A DNA stretch of 64,000 nt from Staphylococcus borealis (lineage in GTDB: Bacteria; Bacillota; Bacilli; Staphylococcales; Staphylococcaceae), in the NCBI RefSeq assembly GCF_001224225.1, contig NZ_CUEE01000005.1:124001-188000 (forward strand), read 5' to 3'. Shown here piece by piece: positions 35,358-46,945 of the stretch. How positions within the stretch are numbered: position 1 is the first letter of the stretch; the number at the start of each line of letters is the position of its first letter. The position numbers and the translations under genes are program-made. The notes under the pieces were generated by a model. It had not been told where the DNA came from and did not search any database. It saw only the letters and a list, made by a program, of their open reading frames with translations.

Positions 35358-36209
35358 CTATTTTAATTTATTGTTTTTTATAGCATTTCTTGTATTCTCT
35401 AATTTCTGGCGATTACTTAAATAATCATCACTAGCGATGCAAATATACAAAATATCAATGATGCTTAGCATAGCAATTCTTGAACTCATTGCCCCACTTC
35501 GTATCGTTTTTTCGGAAGAACTAACAAACAATTGTACATCTGCTAATTTAGCTATAGAATTATCACCATATTTAGTTATAGAAATAATTTTTGCACCCTT
35601 TTCTTTAGCTAATTGCGTAGCGTAGACTATATCTTTAGTTTGACCTGAATTTGATATTGCAATTACAACATCTTCAGAAGATAGGTTAGCACTTAAAGTC
35701 ACTTGCTCATCAAAACTACTTCCTACATCACACCAATAATCTATACGCGTTAACTTTTGTTTAAAATCTTGCGCAATAATAGCTGATGCACCAATTCCAT
35801 AAATACAAGTTTTTCTTGAATTGATAATTAATTCAAAAGCTTGCTTAATACTAACTGTGGATAAAATCCTTTCTGTGTCTTTTAAAGTCTTAGTATTGTT
35901 ATGAAATACTGATTGCGTGACTTCTTCAATTGAATAATCTTCATCAATTTCTGCATAATCGCGTTGTACTTTCCCAGGTTCATTTAAATCAAATGCGATT
36001 TTCAATTTTAAATCTTGAAAGCCCTTACATTTCATCTTTTTAGATAACCTAACAATCGTAGCTACGCTTACGTTTGTTAGGTCGGCTAGCTTTTGTACTG
36101 AGTAATTAATAATTTCTTCTGGATGTTTAAGAATATACTCAGCAACTCTACGTTCCGAGGGGTTTAAATCGCTTAAAGATGATTCAATAAAAATTAAACT
36201 ACCATGCAA
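35358..36209 (-). CDS. RpiR/MurR-family regulator with SIS domain
   Basis: The 283-residue protein has an N-terminal RpiR helix-turn-helix (LNPSERRVAEYILKHPEEI...VSVATIVRLSKKMKCKGFQDLK, to about residue 60) and a C-terminal SIS domain for a phosphosugar (GIGASAIIAQDF, AISNSGQTKDIV). It is the first gene of the PTS-mupG-kinase operon and probably controls it in response to a phosphorylated amino sugar. A palindromic site lies about 20 bases upstream. The ribosome site GAGGTG is 13 bases from the ATG, a little far. Confidence 0.85.
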   Translation of the reverse strand: MHGSLIFIESSLSDLNPSERRVAEYILKHPEEIINYSVQKLADLTNVSVATIVRLSKKMKCKGFQDLKLKIAFDLNEPGKVQRDYAEIDEDYSIEEVTQSVFHNNTKTLKDTERILSTVSIKQAFELIINSRKTCIYGIGASAIIAQDFKQKLTRIDYWCDVGSSFDEQVTLSANLSSEDVVIAISNSGQTKDIVYATQLAKEKGAKIISITKYGDNSIAKLADVQLFVSSSEKTIRSGAMSSRIAMLSIIDILYICIASDDYLSNRQKLENTRNAIKNNKLK

Positions 36210-36229
36210 TAAACATCACCTCTAAAAGG

Positions 36230-36269
36230 AATAATATTTCACTTCAATTACAATTTACAAAATATTATT
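36230..36269. promoter_or_regulatory. Inverted repeat upstream of the RpiR operon
   Basis: AATAATATTT (36230-36239) and AAATATTATT (36260-36269) are inverted and 20 bases apart, just before the rpiR start. This is a candidate operator of the RpiR protein itself. It is AT-rich, so chance is possible. Confidence 0.4.
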
Positions 36270-36396
36270 ACATTTGTCAAAATCTAATTTGTATGTAATT
36301 TAGTTATTTAACATCTTATTTCATTTCTTTTTTTATGCTAATCTTACATTGTAAGAATAATCTATTAATAAACTTTTTTGGGAAAGGAATTATATT

Positions 36397-36915
36397 GTGA
36401 AAAAGCTTATTGCAATTTTAATTTTGAGTACTTTAATCTTATGTGCATGTCATGATAATCATGACTCAAAAAGCAAAAATAATCATGATTCATCACAAAA
36501 ATCAACTCATCATGTACACAAGAAAGAAATCAAAAATGGTCGAACGTATTATGACGATATTTTAATTGTTAATAAAACAACAACGCTCCCACCTGATTAC
36601 AATCCTGGTGAAAATCCGAAAGCACAACGTGCATTACAACGGATGTTTGCTGATGCTGGCGAAGAGGGTGTAAACCTTTATCAGATAAGTGGTTTCAGAA
36701 GTTACCAAACACAAGTGAGTTTGTATCAGCAGTATGTTGCGCGTGATGGCGAACAAGCTGCGAATCGATATAGTGCGCGTCCTGGCACTTCTGAACATCA
36801 AAGTGGATTAAGTTATGATGTAGGTGCTATTGGATCAAATTGCAATTTACATGAATGTTTTGGAGATACTAAAGAGGGGCAATGGATTGCACCCAATCCC
36901 TCCAACTGTTTATAA
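36397..36915 (+). pseudogene. Truncated VanY-type D,D-carboxypeptidase lipoprotein
   Basis: A signal with lipoprotein cysteines (LILCAC) and VanY-family sequence run through ISGFRSYQTQVSLYQQYV, the ligand block SARPGTSEHQSGLSYDVG, and NLHECFGDTKEGQW to about residue 165. It then breaks into PNPSNCL and a stop. The lost part normally holds the second metal ligand region (EPWHVRY), so the enzyme should be inactive. The start is GTG with GGAAAGGA. The break coincides with the break of the convergent lipoprotein gene at 36813, showing a deletion that joined the two genes. Confidence 0.75.
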
Positions 36916-37553
36916 GAGATGCCATTCTCATCATAACTAATGTTAGGATACTTATTATCAATATGCATTTTACTTACTAATTCTGGCAAAGCTTTGTTAT
37001 GTTTATTTTTTAAATAGACATCGCTTAAATTCACTTCTCTACCATGTTGCATCAATGCATTATAATCTATAATTGCGGCTTGTGTTCCTCCTAAGAATAT
37101 CTTTTCATTATTCACACCGATGATTGCAGCAAAATTTCGTTTATCAGGATATACAGTGTAAAAATGCATATCTTTTGGCGCATTTACAACAGGTTTATCA
37201 TGCTTAACTAACGTAAAATCGACTAATTTATAATGATACTCCCCAGCTGGTGCTATAGCTAAATAAAATCCAGTTAAAATTTCATTTTTAGTTAATGTAT
37301 ATTGGTCGACATGGTCGACACAAAATGCTAAAGCTAATTTTTCCTTTTCCGAAAAGTTAGCTACTATATCTTTAGTTTTTTCTTCATTCTTCTTTTTGCT
37401 TTCAACCTTGTTTTGTTTTTTATTGTCTTCTGTTGTCTTAGTATCCGTTTGTTTCGAATGTGAATTAGTTTTACCTTCCTTGGACGATTCATTCGTACTA
37501 CAAGCTGTTAAAATCAACATAAATGTGATGCTAAGTAATATAAATCTTTTCAT
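36813..37553 (-). pseudogene. Truncated staphylococcal lipoprotein, copy B
   Basis: The protein starts MKRFILLSITFMLILTACS with a lipobox and then a K/E linker. It follows copy A (29799) closely: EKEKLALAFCVDHVDQYTLTKNEILTG, NAPKDMHFYTVYP and IIGVNNEKIFLG. Homology stops after GISYKQLEGLG near 36892. The remaining 20 or so residues are antisense of the carboxypeptidase gene. Copy A has about 65 more residues, so the C-terminal unit is lost. GAGGG 7 bases before the ATG at 37553 fixes the start. It may still make a shortened lipoprotein. Confidence 0.75.
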
Positions 37554-37650
37554 AAACAAGCCCTCTAATCTAAACAATTTATATAATTTTATTATACTAT
37601 ATAAAAGTTATATATAGAGGCATTACTTATAATATTATGCTCCACTATAT

Positions 37651-37685
37651 ACACAAAAATCCGATAGCTTTTAAGCTACCGGATT
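37651..37685 (-). terminator. Terminator after panD
   Basis: AATCCGATAGCT (37658-37669) pairs with AGCTACCGGATT (37674-37685). On minus TTTTTGTG follows. It is 40 bases past the panD stop. Confidence 0.75.
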
Positions 37686-37724
37686 GTAATCATTTCAATA
37701 TTTTTAGACTGCCGTCATACTTAT

Positions 37725-38108
37725 TTATTTAATTATAGTGCCTTCTTTTTCATGAATCATTTGAATAATTTCATTCTTTTCATTCATCACAGCAACTTTC
37801 GGTGCATGATCAACTAATTCACGTTCATCTAATTGAACATAAGTCATAATAATCACCACATCGTCAACTTCAACTAATCGAGATGCTGCACCATTAAGGC
37901 AAATCTTGCCACTACCTCGTTCACCAGCAATGACATACGTTTCAAAGCGGGCACCATTATTGTTATTCACGATGGCTACCTTTTCATTCGGTAAAATATC
38001 AACTGCATCCAAGATATCTGCATCTATCGTAATACTTCCAACATAATTTAAATTTGACTCTGTTACTCGTGCTCTATGAATCTTACCATTCATCATTGTT
38101 CTAATCAT
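37725..38108 (-). CDS. panD: Aspartate 1-decarboxylase
   Basis: The 127-residue proenzyme makes beta-alanine from aspartate for pantothenate synthesis. It has [23 protein letters not shown], where cleavage between Gly24 and Ser25 forms the pyruvoyl group, and the later [13 protein letters not shown] and [11 protein letters not shown] blocks. It follows panC by 3 bases in the panBCD operon. Length and motifs are normal. Confidence 0.95.
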
Positions 38109-38111
38109 AAC

Positions 38112-39777
<1,666 letters not shown>

Positions 39778-39858
39778 TTTTAAATTAACTCCTATATTAA
39801 AAGTTCGATAATAATACGTATAATTATATGTAAGAATACCTAGAAAGGAAAGTTTTAA

Positions 39859-40707
39859 ATGCAAATTGCTGTTATTGGACCAGGTGCGGTTGGCACTACG
39901 ATCGCCTATGAACTACAAACATCGTTACCAAACGTCACACTAATTGGTCGTTCTAATAAAGACATAACCATTCAACCCGCAAATCAAACGGTAGAAGTAT
40001 TTAATATAGATGACGTGACGTCGACCTTTGACGTGATAATCATTGCTGTCAAAACACATCAGCTTAATCATTTAATTCCAAAGTTACATCGTTTAGCCCA
40101 TGACGAAACGCTATTTATTTTAGCTCAAAATGGCTACGGCCTACTATCTCGTCTTCCATTTCAACACACTTACCAAGCTGTTGTTTATATTAGTGGCCAA
40201 AAGTCGGGAAACGAAGTCGTACATTTTCGTGATTATCGTTTACATGTTCAAAAAGATGCTCAAACAATGCGCTTAAAACAGTTACTTGATCACACAAAAA
40301 TTGAACTCGTACTTGAAGAACATATTGAAGACAAAATTTGGTATAAATTATTAGTTAACCTCGGCATTAATTCTATTACTGCGCTTGGTCATAATACCGC
40401 TCAAATCTTAAAAATTAAAGAAGTGGAACAATTATGTAAAAACTTATTATACGAGGGACAACACGTAGCTTTATCAGAGGGCATTACGCTTCCTGATTCA
40501 TTGGTCGATGATATTATGCAGATTTATGCAGGTTATCCTGACCATATGGGTACGAGTATGTATTATGATGTGATCAATAGCCAACCGCTTGAAGTTGAAG
40601 CCATTCAAGGCTTTATCTATAGCAAGGCGAGATACTATAATCTCAATACACCTCACTTAGACACTGTTTACGCCCTTTTACTGTCACATCATTCTATTGC
40701 AGAATAA
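39859..40707 (+). CDS. panE: Ketopantoate reductase
   Basis: The 282-residue enzyme reduces ketopantoate to pantoate with NADPH. It starts [19 protein letters not shown], has VKTHQL and AQNGYG, and [18 protein letters not shown] with the catalytic Lys. AAAGGAAAG precedes the ATG. Its divergence from panBCD with 81 bases between completes the pantoate branch at one locus. A STAR repeat begins three bases past its stop. Confidence 0.9.
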   Translation: MQIAVIGPGAVGTTIAYELQTSLPNVTLIGRSNKDITIQPANQTVEVFNIDDVTSTFDVIIIAVKTHQLNHLIPKLHRLAHDETLFILAQNGYGLLSRLPFQHTYQAVVYISGQKSGNEVVHFRDYRLHVQKDAQTMRLKQLLDHTKIELVLEEHIEDKIWYKLLVNLGINSITALGHNTAQILKIKEVEQLCKNLLYEGQHVALSEGITLPDSLVDDIMQIYAGYPDHMGTSMYYDVINSQPLEVEAIQGFIYSKARYYNLNTPHLDTVYALLLSHHSIAE

Positions 40708-40709
40708 AA

Positions 40710-40885
40710 AGGGAATGCGACAGCATTTTTTTTAATTCGTCGTCCACTCCCAGCTTGCTTTGCTTGTAGAATTTCTTGGTGGAATGCTCTTTGCTGGGGT
40801 CCCCGCCCGCAAAGATGACTAGAACTGAGAAAAGCTTGAATTAAATGCTCTCTCAGTTCAGTCAATTACTGCCAATATATATTTG
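40710..40885 (-). repeat. Degenerate STAR-type repeat, first of a tandem pair
   Basis: It has the parts in reverse order (GGGAATGCGACAGC, TTAATTCGTCGTCCACTCCCAG, GCTTGCTTTGCTTGTAG, then CTGGGGTCCCCGCCCGC and TCTCAGTTCAGTCAATTACTG), but with many changes, including a broken GGGGTCCCC core and a lost right border. It is an older copy next to an intact one. Confidence 0.8.
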
Positions 40886-40888
40886 TAG

Positions 40889-41091
40889 GGAGTGGGACAG
40901 AATTCTTTTTAAATTCGTCGTCTCTCTCCCAACTTGCTTTGCTTGTAGCATTTCTTAGTGAAATTCTCTTTGTTGGGGCCCCGCCCGCAAGGGTGACTAG
41001 AACTGAAAAAAGCTTGATTTAAGCGCATTTTCAGTTCAGTCAGCTACTGCGAATTTGCAAAATAGCTTCATTATATTATTTATGTCCCAGG
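40889..41091 (-). repeat. Intact STAR-type repeat, second of the tandem pair
   Basis: Borders GAGTGGGACAGAATTC and TTATTTATGTCCCAG are present, with TGTTGGGGCCCCGCCCGC and one hairpin spacer. It lies 15 bases past the rbsB stop on the minus side. Confidence 0.9.
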
Positions 41092-41105
41092 CTCTTTTTT
41101 TCTAG

Positions 41106-42023
41106 TTAACTCTTACTTTGTTTTAACTTTAATGGCACTTTAATTTGTTTATCGACAGAATCGCCTTTCATTAGACCATTAACTACTTTAATTGCTTCTT
41201 TACCCATAAGTTCAGGTTGTTGCGCAATTGTCGCATCTAGTTTGCCATTTTTAATGGATTTCATCGCATCTTCATTACCATCAAATCCAATGACTTGAAT
41301 ATCCTTACCACCAATTGCTTCTATTGCACCTAAAGCCATTTCATCATTTTGGGCAAAGATTGCTTGGATATCAGGGTGTGCTTCAAGCATGTTTTGCGTT
41401 ACATTTAACCCCTCTGCTCTATCAAACTTTGCACTTTGTTTGGCGATGACTTTTAACTGCTTATCAGCAACGTCGTGGAACCCTTTACCTCTTTCTCTAG
41501 TCGCACTTGCCCCAGGTACACCTTCAAGTTCACCCACTTTGGCATTTTTACCGACTTTATCTACCAAGTAATTTCCAGCCATTTTACCACCTTCAACGTT
41601 ATCTGACGCAATAAATGACGCTACATCACCTTTATCTACAGATCGGTCTAACGTAATTACCGGAATCCCCTCGTTATTAGCTGATTCTACCGCACTTGAG
41701 ATTGCACTTGAATCTGTCGGGTTAACAATTAAGTAATCCACTTGTTGTTGAATTAAATCTTCAATGTCATTCGTTTGTTTTGCTGAATCATCTCGTGCAT
41801 CTACAACTTTGACTTTCATCCCTTGTGCTTTGGCATCTTTTTCAATACCATTTTTAATTTTAACGAAGAATGGATTGTTTAACGTTGAAATACTTACACC
41901 AATTGTAATCTCTGATTTTTTCTTATTTGTTTTACCATTTTTATCATTTTTCAAAGGTGATTCTAAGGAACATGCTGCTAAAAATAGGACGAGTGCTAAT
42001 GTAATGGCTAATAATTTCTTCAT
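41106..42023 (-). CDS. rbsB: Ribose ABC transporter substrate-binding lipoprotein
   Basis: The 305-residue protein has the lipoprotein signal MKKLLAITLALVLFLAACS and a periplasmic-binding-protein type 1 fold: GVSISTLNNPFFVKIKNGIEKDAK, VNPTDSSAI, GVPGASATRERGKGF and IFAQNDEMALGA. It catches ribose outside the cell for RbsAC. It is last in the operon. The longer frame to 42059 overlaps rbsC; AGGA 7 bases before the ATG at 42023 supports the short start. Confidence 0.92.
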   Translation of the reverse strand: MKKLLAITLALVLFLAACSLESPLKNDKNGKTNKKKSEITIGVSISTLNNPFFVKIKNGIEKDAKAQGMKVKVVDARDDSAKQTNDIEDLIQQQVDYLIVNPTDSSAISSAVESANNEGIPVITLDRSVDKGDVASFIASDNVEGGKMAGNYLVDKVGKNAKVGELEGVPGASATRERGKGFHDVADKQLKVIAKQSAKFDRAEGLNVTQNMLEAHPDIQAIFAQNDEMALGAIEAIGGKDIQVIGFDGNEDAMKSIKNGKLDATIAQQPELMGKEAIKVVNGLMKGDSVDKQIKVPLKLKQSKS

Positions 42024-42042
42024 ATTGTTATCCTGCTTTCTC

Positions 42043-42981
42043 TTATTTTTTACGGTCAATTAATACCGCAATTAAAATGACTACACCTTTAACGACTTGT
42101 TGATAGAATGAAGACACACCGAGTAAATTTAATCCATTATTTAAAACACCTATGATAAGTACACCTATAAGTGTTCCAACAATTCGTCCTTTACCACCTG
42201 TCAATGACGTACCACCAAGCACGACCGCGGCAATCGCATCTAACTCATAAGACATACCTGCTGTTGGTTGTGCAGAATTTAGACGTGATGTTAGTATTCC
42301 TCCGGCTAACGCTGACATTAATCCTGAAATACCATAAATAAAGATTTTAATTTTATTCACTTTAATACCTGAAATTTTAGCTGCTACCTCATTCCCACCA
42401 ATTGCATATGTATGACGACCGAACGTTGTTTTTTGAAGAATGATAAGTAAAATGATAAATACGATAATCATCGTTACTGCTGGTACCGGAATACCAATAA
42501 AATAGCCTTTACCAAATAGTTGGAATAAATAGCTATCACCTAAATTAGTGATTGGATTGCCGTCAGTAATGACTAATGTTAATCCACGGAAAATCGTCAT
42601 TGTCGCAAGTGTTGCAATAAATGGCGCCATATTCCCTTTCGTCACTAGTAAACCGTTGACTGCACCCAAAACAAAACCTATCAGTACACCTATAATTAAG
42701 GCGATAATTGGATCAACACCACTTGTAATCATCAGTGCAATAAACGCAGATGATAAAGCAAGGATTGAACCTACTGATAAATCTATGCCACCAGTTAAGA
42801 TAATAAATGTCATCCCAAAGGCAATCAGACCATTGATAGAAATTTGTCTTAATAAGTTGAGTAAATTAGATAAATCTAAAAATGATGGATTTAAAATACT
42901 CACTACAATAATTAATAAAATCAGACCAATAAATGGAATAATCTTTTCCATGAACGATGTTTTAGCTGTTAACTGTTTCAT
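42043..42981 (-). CDS. rbsC: Ribose ABC transporter permease
   Basis: The 312-residue membrane protein of the BPD_transp_2 family has about eight to ten segments. GGIDLSVGSILALSSAFIAL and NGLLVTKGNMAPFIATLATM are typical ribose permease blocks, and VVLGGTSLTGGKGRIVGTLIG is the ATPase contact loop. It overlaps the end of rbsA by 20 bases, indicating coupled translation. Confidence 0.92.
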   Translation of the reverse strand: MKQLTAKTSFMEKIIPFIGLILLIIVVSILNPSFLDLSNLLNLLRQISINGLIAFGMTFIILTGGIDLSVGSILALSSAFIALMITSGVDPIIALIIGVLIGFVLGAVNGLLVTKGNMAPFIATLATMTIFRGLTLVITDGNPITNLGDSYLFQLFGKGYFIGIPVPAVTMIIVFIILLIILQKTTFGRHTYAIGGNEVAAKISGIKVNKIKIFIYGISGLMSALAGGILTSRLNSAQPTAGMSYELDAIAAVVLGGTSLTGGKGRIVGTLIGVLIIGVLNNGLNLLGVSSFYQQVVKGVVILIAVLIDRKK

Positions 42982-44458
42982 TTAAAGTTCCCCCTGTAGC
43001 TAACGTCATAATATTTTCTTCTGTAATTTCATTTCCTGTAAGATCTCCTTTGATATTACCTTCATGCACGACCATCACTCTATCGCTCATACCAATGACT
43101 TCCGGTAATTCAGATGAGACCATAATAATAGACACACCACGATCTGTAAGTTCATTCATAAGTTGATAAATCTCTCTCTTAGCGCCAACATCAATACCTC
43201 TTGTAGGTTCATCCAATATGATGATTTGCGCACCCGTACCAATCCACTTAGCTAATACGACTTTCTGTTGATTACCTCCTGATAATGAACCAGCTGGTAG
43301 CTTGCCTGGCGATTTAATGTTCAGTCTTTTGCGCATCGTATCAACAAATTGCTCAGAACTCTTATCGTCTACGATGCCATGTTTTGAAAAGCTAAATAAC
43401 GAAGGTAACACCATATTGTCTTGAATGGAGAAGTCTAAAATTAATCCTTCTTCCTTACGATTCTCGGTTATAAAAGCAAGTCCATGTTTCATCGCTTCAA
43501 TTGGGGACGTGATCGTCACTGGTTGACCTTTAATTTCAATGTCATTGTCTGCTTTATCCACACCAAATAAACTGCGCATCATTTCCGTACGTCCTGCACC
43601 CATCAAGCCACTTACACCTAGTATTTCACCTTCTTTAAGATAAAATGATTGATTCTCAATATGATGTAGCGGATTATTGAGACGTTTTACATTTAAGATA
43701 ATATCTTGTGGTTCATACGTTCTATGTGGAAATTGTTCATCTAATTCGCGTCCTACCATTGCTTTCACAATTTGGTTGTACGTTAGATGACGTGTTTCAT
43801 CGTACATCACAGAAACGCCATCACGCATGACTGTTATTTCATCTGAAATCTCAAATATTTCAGCCATTCTATGCGAAATGTAAACAAAGGCAACACCTTT
43901 TGCTTTTAAATTACGAATCATATCGAATAAACGTCGGATTTCTTTGTCTGTTAAGGTAGCTGTCGGTTCATCCATAATAATGATTTGTGCTTTCGTCATC
44001 ATCGCTTTAGCGATTTCTATCATTTGTTGCTCACCAATCGAGCAATCTTTAACTACTTTATTTAACGGAATGTAGAAATCTAATTCTTTAAATACTTGTT
44101 CTGCCTGTTGTTTCATTGCTTTTGTATTGAGTATGCCCATTTTGTTGCGGATTTCTTTTCCTACAAATAAATTATCGAGTACTGTTAATTCTGGATATAA
44201 ATTCAATTCTTGGTGTATAAAGGTTAATCCTTTTTCTTCCGCTTCTTTAGGATTACTATATTCTATTTCAACATCAGAATACGTCATGACACCTTGATCT
44301 TTCTTATGAATACCTACTAAAATTTTCATTAGCGTCGATTTTCCAGCCCCATTTTCTCCCATTAAGGCATGGACGGTACCTGGTTTCAAAGTAAAGTCAA
44401 CACCCTTAAGCACCTCGTTATCACCAAAGGCTTTATGAATATTAGTCATTTGAATCAT
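42962..44458 (-). CDS. rbsA: Ribose ABC transporter ATPase (two-domain)
   Basis: The 498-residue protein has two ABC domains: the first with Walker A GENGAGKSTLMK and a CSIGEQQMIEIAKA signature, the second with a degenerate Walker A GLMGAGRTEMM and SGGNQQKVVLAKW. It powers RbsC. AAGGGG is 8 bases from the ATG at 44458, so the GTG-started longer frame to 44467 is unlikely. Confidence 0.92.
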   Translation of the reverse strand: MIQMTNIHKAFGDNEVLKGVDFTLKPGTVHALMGENGAGKSTLMKILVGIHKKDQGVMTYSDVEIEYSNPKEAEEKGLTFIHQELNLYPELTVLDNLFVGKEIRNKMGILNTKAMKQQAEQVFKELDFYIPLNKVVKDCSIGEQQMIEIAKAMMTKAQIIIMDEPTATLTDKEIRRLFDMIRNLKAKGVAFVYISHRMAEIFEISDEITVMRDGVSVMYDETRHLTYNQIVKAMVGRELDEQFPHRTYEPQDIILNVKRLNNPLHHIENQSFYLKEGEILGVSGLMGAGRTEMMRSLFGVDKADNDIEIKGQPVTITSPIEAMKHGLAFITENRKEEGLILDFSIQDNMVLPSLFSFSKHGIVDDKSSEQFVDTMRKRLNIKSPGKLPAGSLSGGNQQKVVLAKWIGTGAQIIILDEPTRGIDVGAKREIYQLMNELTDRGVSIIMVSSELPEVIGMSDRVMVVHEGNIKGDLTGNEITEENIMTLATGGTLNETVNS

Positions 44459-44470
44459 TAATCTCACCCC

Positions 44471-44860
44471 TTAAAATATGACACCACTTTGAAGTATGAT
44501 GTTTGCATATGGTGTTGCTTCACCTGTACGTATAATCGCTTTTGCATCCTTCGTTAATGCTTTAAATGTTTCATGATCGACTTTTGTTATGTCTGAAAAG
44601 TCATGTGTCACTTGCTTATAAATAGGTGCATTGTTTACTTCCATTTCCTCGGCTATCGTAATATGTTCAATTTCCATGTGCTGCTTAAGGACGTCATAAA
44701 CGTCTAGGAAACTAGGCTTCCCTAACGTTAGTGCTAGGTCAATCTTCTTAACATCTTTAGGCACTGGTAGCCCACAATCGCCGATTACAATTTGATCTGT
44801 ATGTCCTAAGTCGCTAAGTACCTTTGAAATTCCGCTGTTTAATATGCCTGTTTTATACAT
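44471..44860 (-). CDS. rbsD: D-ribose pyranase
   Basis: The 129-residue enzyme turns beta-pyranose ribose into the furanose form for the kinase. It has [34 protein letters not shown] and a C-terminal [19 protein letters not shown] 8 bases before the ATG at 44860 is preferred over an earlier GTG. The start overlaps the rbsK stop by eight bases, which couples translation. Confidence 0.93.
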   Translation of the reverse strand: MYKTGILNSGISKVLSDLGHTDQIVIGDCGLPVPKDVKKIDLALTLGKPSFLDVYDVLKQHMEIEHITIAEEMEVNNAPIYKQVTHDFSDITKVDHETFKALTKDAKAIIRTGEATPYANIILQSGVIF

Positions 44861-45734
44861 CGAATTCACCTTCTATTTCTGAAAAGGTCGGCATACCACC
44901 TTGAGCGCCCATACCTGTTACTGAGTGACTTGCTGCTAAATTCGCAAGTGTAAGGGCCTGTGCGATGGAATATCCCTTTTGTAATCCTACTGCGAAAGCA
45001 CCATTAAATGTATCTCCGGCACCTGTGGTATCTTTAACTTCTCGCTTAAATCCTGCGATATGAACCTTTTTAGTGCCGTTATGATACATAGCACCTTTAT
45101 CCCCTAATGTAATAATCAGTTTGTTAGGATAATGTGCTAACGCTTCATCAATGTTAGTCTGGAACATCGCGTTACTCTCTGTTTCATTAGGTGTAATATA
45201 TGTCGCTTTATCAATGACTTCTGCTTCTACTTCTCGGAATGGTGCCGGGTTAAGAATTGAGATTAAATCATGATCATCACAATAAGTTATGACGTCTTTA
45301 ACTGTTTCGGCAGGAATTTCTTGTTGAATTAATACAATGTCGCCTGCTTGCGCTTGTTTTAATGCTTCCAATGCATACGCTGAAGTCACATAGTTGTTGG
45401 CTGAAGGCACCACAATAATGCTATTGTCATTGTCTGATAGTGTAATATGCGCTGTCCCTGATGCCGAATGTGTAACGGGTTTCAGAAATGTCGTTAAAAC
45501 ATGGTTATCTTCTAAATTTGTGAAAATTTGATTGCCAAAATCGTCATCCCCAATGCGTCCTACCATATACACATCATCACCAAGTCTGGCAGCTGCTACG
45601 GCTTGGTTCGCACCTTTGCCTCCAGGTGTCGTAAAGAATGACTCACCTAGTACGGTTTCGCCTTTACTTGGTACTCGATTCGTAGAAACGACTAAATCAA
45701 TAGATAAACTTCCAACTACATAAATACTTGTCAT
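44853..45734 (-). CDS. rbsK: Ribokinase
   Basis: The 293-residue PfkB-family kinase makes ribose 5-phosphate. It has [36 protein letters not shown] and, near the end, [17 protein letters not shown] with the catalytic Asp. Its ATG overlaps the rbsR stop (ATGA), so regulator and kinase are translated together. Confidence 0.95.
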   Translation of the reverse strand: MTSIYVVGSLSIDLVVSTNRVPSKGETVLGESFFTTPGGKGANQAVAAARLGDDVYMVGRIGDDDFGNQIFTNLEDNHVLTTFLKPVTHSASGTAHITLSDNDNSIIVVPSANNYVTSAYALEALKQAQAGDIVLIQQEIPAETVKDVITYCDDHDLISILNPAPFREVEAEVIDKATYITPNETESNAMFQTNIDEALAHYPNKLIITLGDKGAMYHNGTKKVHIAGFKREVKDTTGAGDTFNGAFAVGLQKGYSIAQALTLANLAASHSVTGMGAQGGMPTFSEIEGEFDV

Positions 45735-46702
45735 TTTGTCTTCCTCCTTGTAGATTCTCTATAAATTAAATCAACATCTAATACTACTTTCGTTGTGATG
45801 TCATTATGTTCTAATTGTTGAATCAAACCTAATGCTGCTTGCTTACCAATATCATATGCAGGCTGTTTGATGGTTGTGAGACTTGGATAAAATAGCTTAG
45901 CTAACGGGATATCATCATACCCAATGACTTGTATGTCATCTGGAATAGTAATATGTAAATCATGTAACCATTTCATCATTTTCAGTGCTGATACATCATT
46001 GCTACATATCACACTATCGATATCATTGTACTTAATGTAACGCTGTAATTTATCCATAGTAATATCACGCTCATCTTCAATCCATAATTGAATGCCCTGA
46101 CTTTCTAACGTCGTTCTTGCACCGTTGAATCGTTCTTCAAACGAACGATAATTCAGGTCTTGATGTAGCACTAATACACGTTGCGCATTGCCTTCTATGA
46201 TTGCCTCAGCTTGTAATTGACCACCTTTATAATGATCTGCTTCGATACATTGTTGATTATCTGTAACGCGGTCAATGAGAACATAGGGTAATTGATAGGA
46301 GTTGAATTGATCAAAAGCAAATTGCGTCGATAATTGTGAAGCAATGACGCCACTGCAATTATTCACTTTAAATGTGGTTAAATAGTTAAGTTCTTTATGT
46401 TCTTGCATTTCACCATTACCAATCATGACATGATACCCTTTTTGAATTGCAGTATCCTCAACACCTTTAGCAACAATTGTAAAAAATGGATTACTCATAT
46501 CTGGTAAAAGCAGTCCAATCGTTTTAGATTTCTTAGTGAATAAGGTTCTTGCAGTTTCATTTGGATAATAATCTAGGTCTTTGATGACTTGTTCAATTCT
46601 TTTACGTGTTGCTTCTTTAACATAACCACTTTTATTAATCACTCTTGAAACTGTGGCTACTGAAACATTTGCTTGTTTAGCCACTTCTTTAATCGTTCTC
46701 AC
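45731..46702 (-). CDS. rbsR: Ribose operon repressor, LacI family
   Basis: The 323-residue regulator has TIKEVAKQANVSVATVSRVIN as its helix-turn-helix (residues 3-23) and a sugar-binding domain (GLLLPDMSNPFFTIVAKGVE, DSVICSNDVSALKMM). It heads rbsRKDACB. An 18-base palindrome 17 bases upstream of the start is the likely operator, which would make the operon self-controlled and ribose-induced. Confidence 0.9.
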   Translation of the reverse strand: MRTIKEVAKQANVSVATVSRVINKSGYVKEATRKRIEQVIKDLDYYPNETARTLFTKKSKTIGLLLPDMSNPFFTIVAKGVEDTAIQKGYHVMIGNGEMQEHKELNYLTTFKVNNCSGVIASQLSTQFAFDQFNSYQLPYVLIDRVTDNQQCIEADHYKGGQLQAEAIIEGNAQRVLVLHQDLNYRSFEERFNGARTTLESQGIQLWIEDERDITMDKLQRYIKYNDIDSVICSNDVSALKMMKWLHDLHITIPDDIQVIGYDDIPLAKLFYPSLTTIKQPAYDIGKQAALGLIQQLEHNDITTKVVLDVDLIYRESTRRKTK

Positions 46703-46718
46703 TTTGCCACTCCTTTTA

Positions 46719-46736
46719 TGTGTAACCGCTTACACA
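46719..46736. promoter_or_regulatory. Palindromic operator before rbsR (RbsR and/or CcpA)
   Basis: TGTGTAACCGCTTACACA has 7-base inverted arms about a 4-base centre, a typical LacI-family site. Its inner 14 bases match the cre consensus with one mismatch, so CcpA could bind too. Confidence 0.7.
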
Positions 46737-46945
46737 AAAATTTATCACTTTTTTCTTTTAATTGCAATATTAAATAAAACATTTATAGATTATTACTTTT
46801 GTAAATGTACGCTATCTTATTATTTATGTTTATTGATATATCGCTACTTTTTAAATTTGGAATTATACACATTACAAAAATAATATGATACTATATAGTT
46901 AATTTTCAAAGTAAATACAGAATTGATGCAAAGGGGACCCAATTC

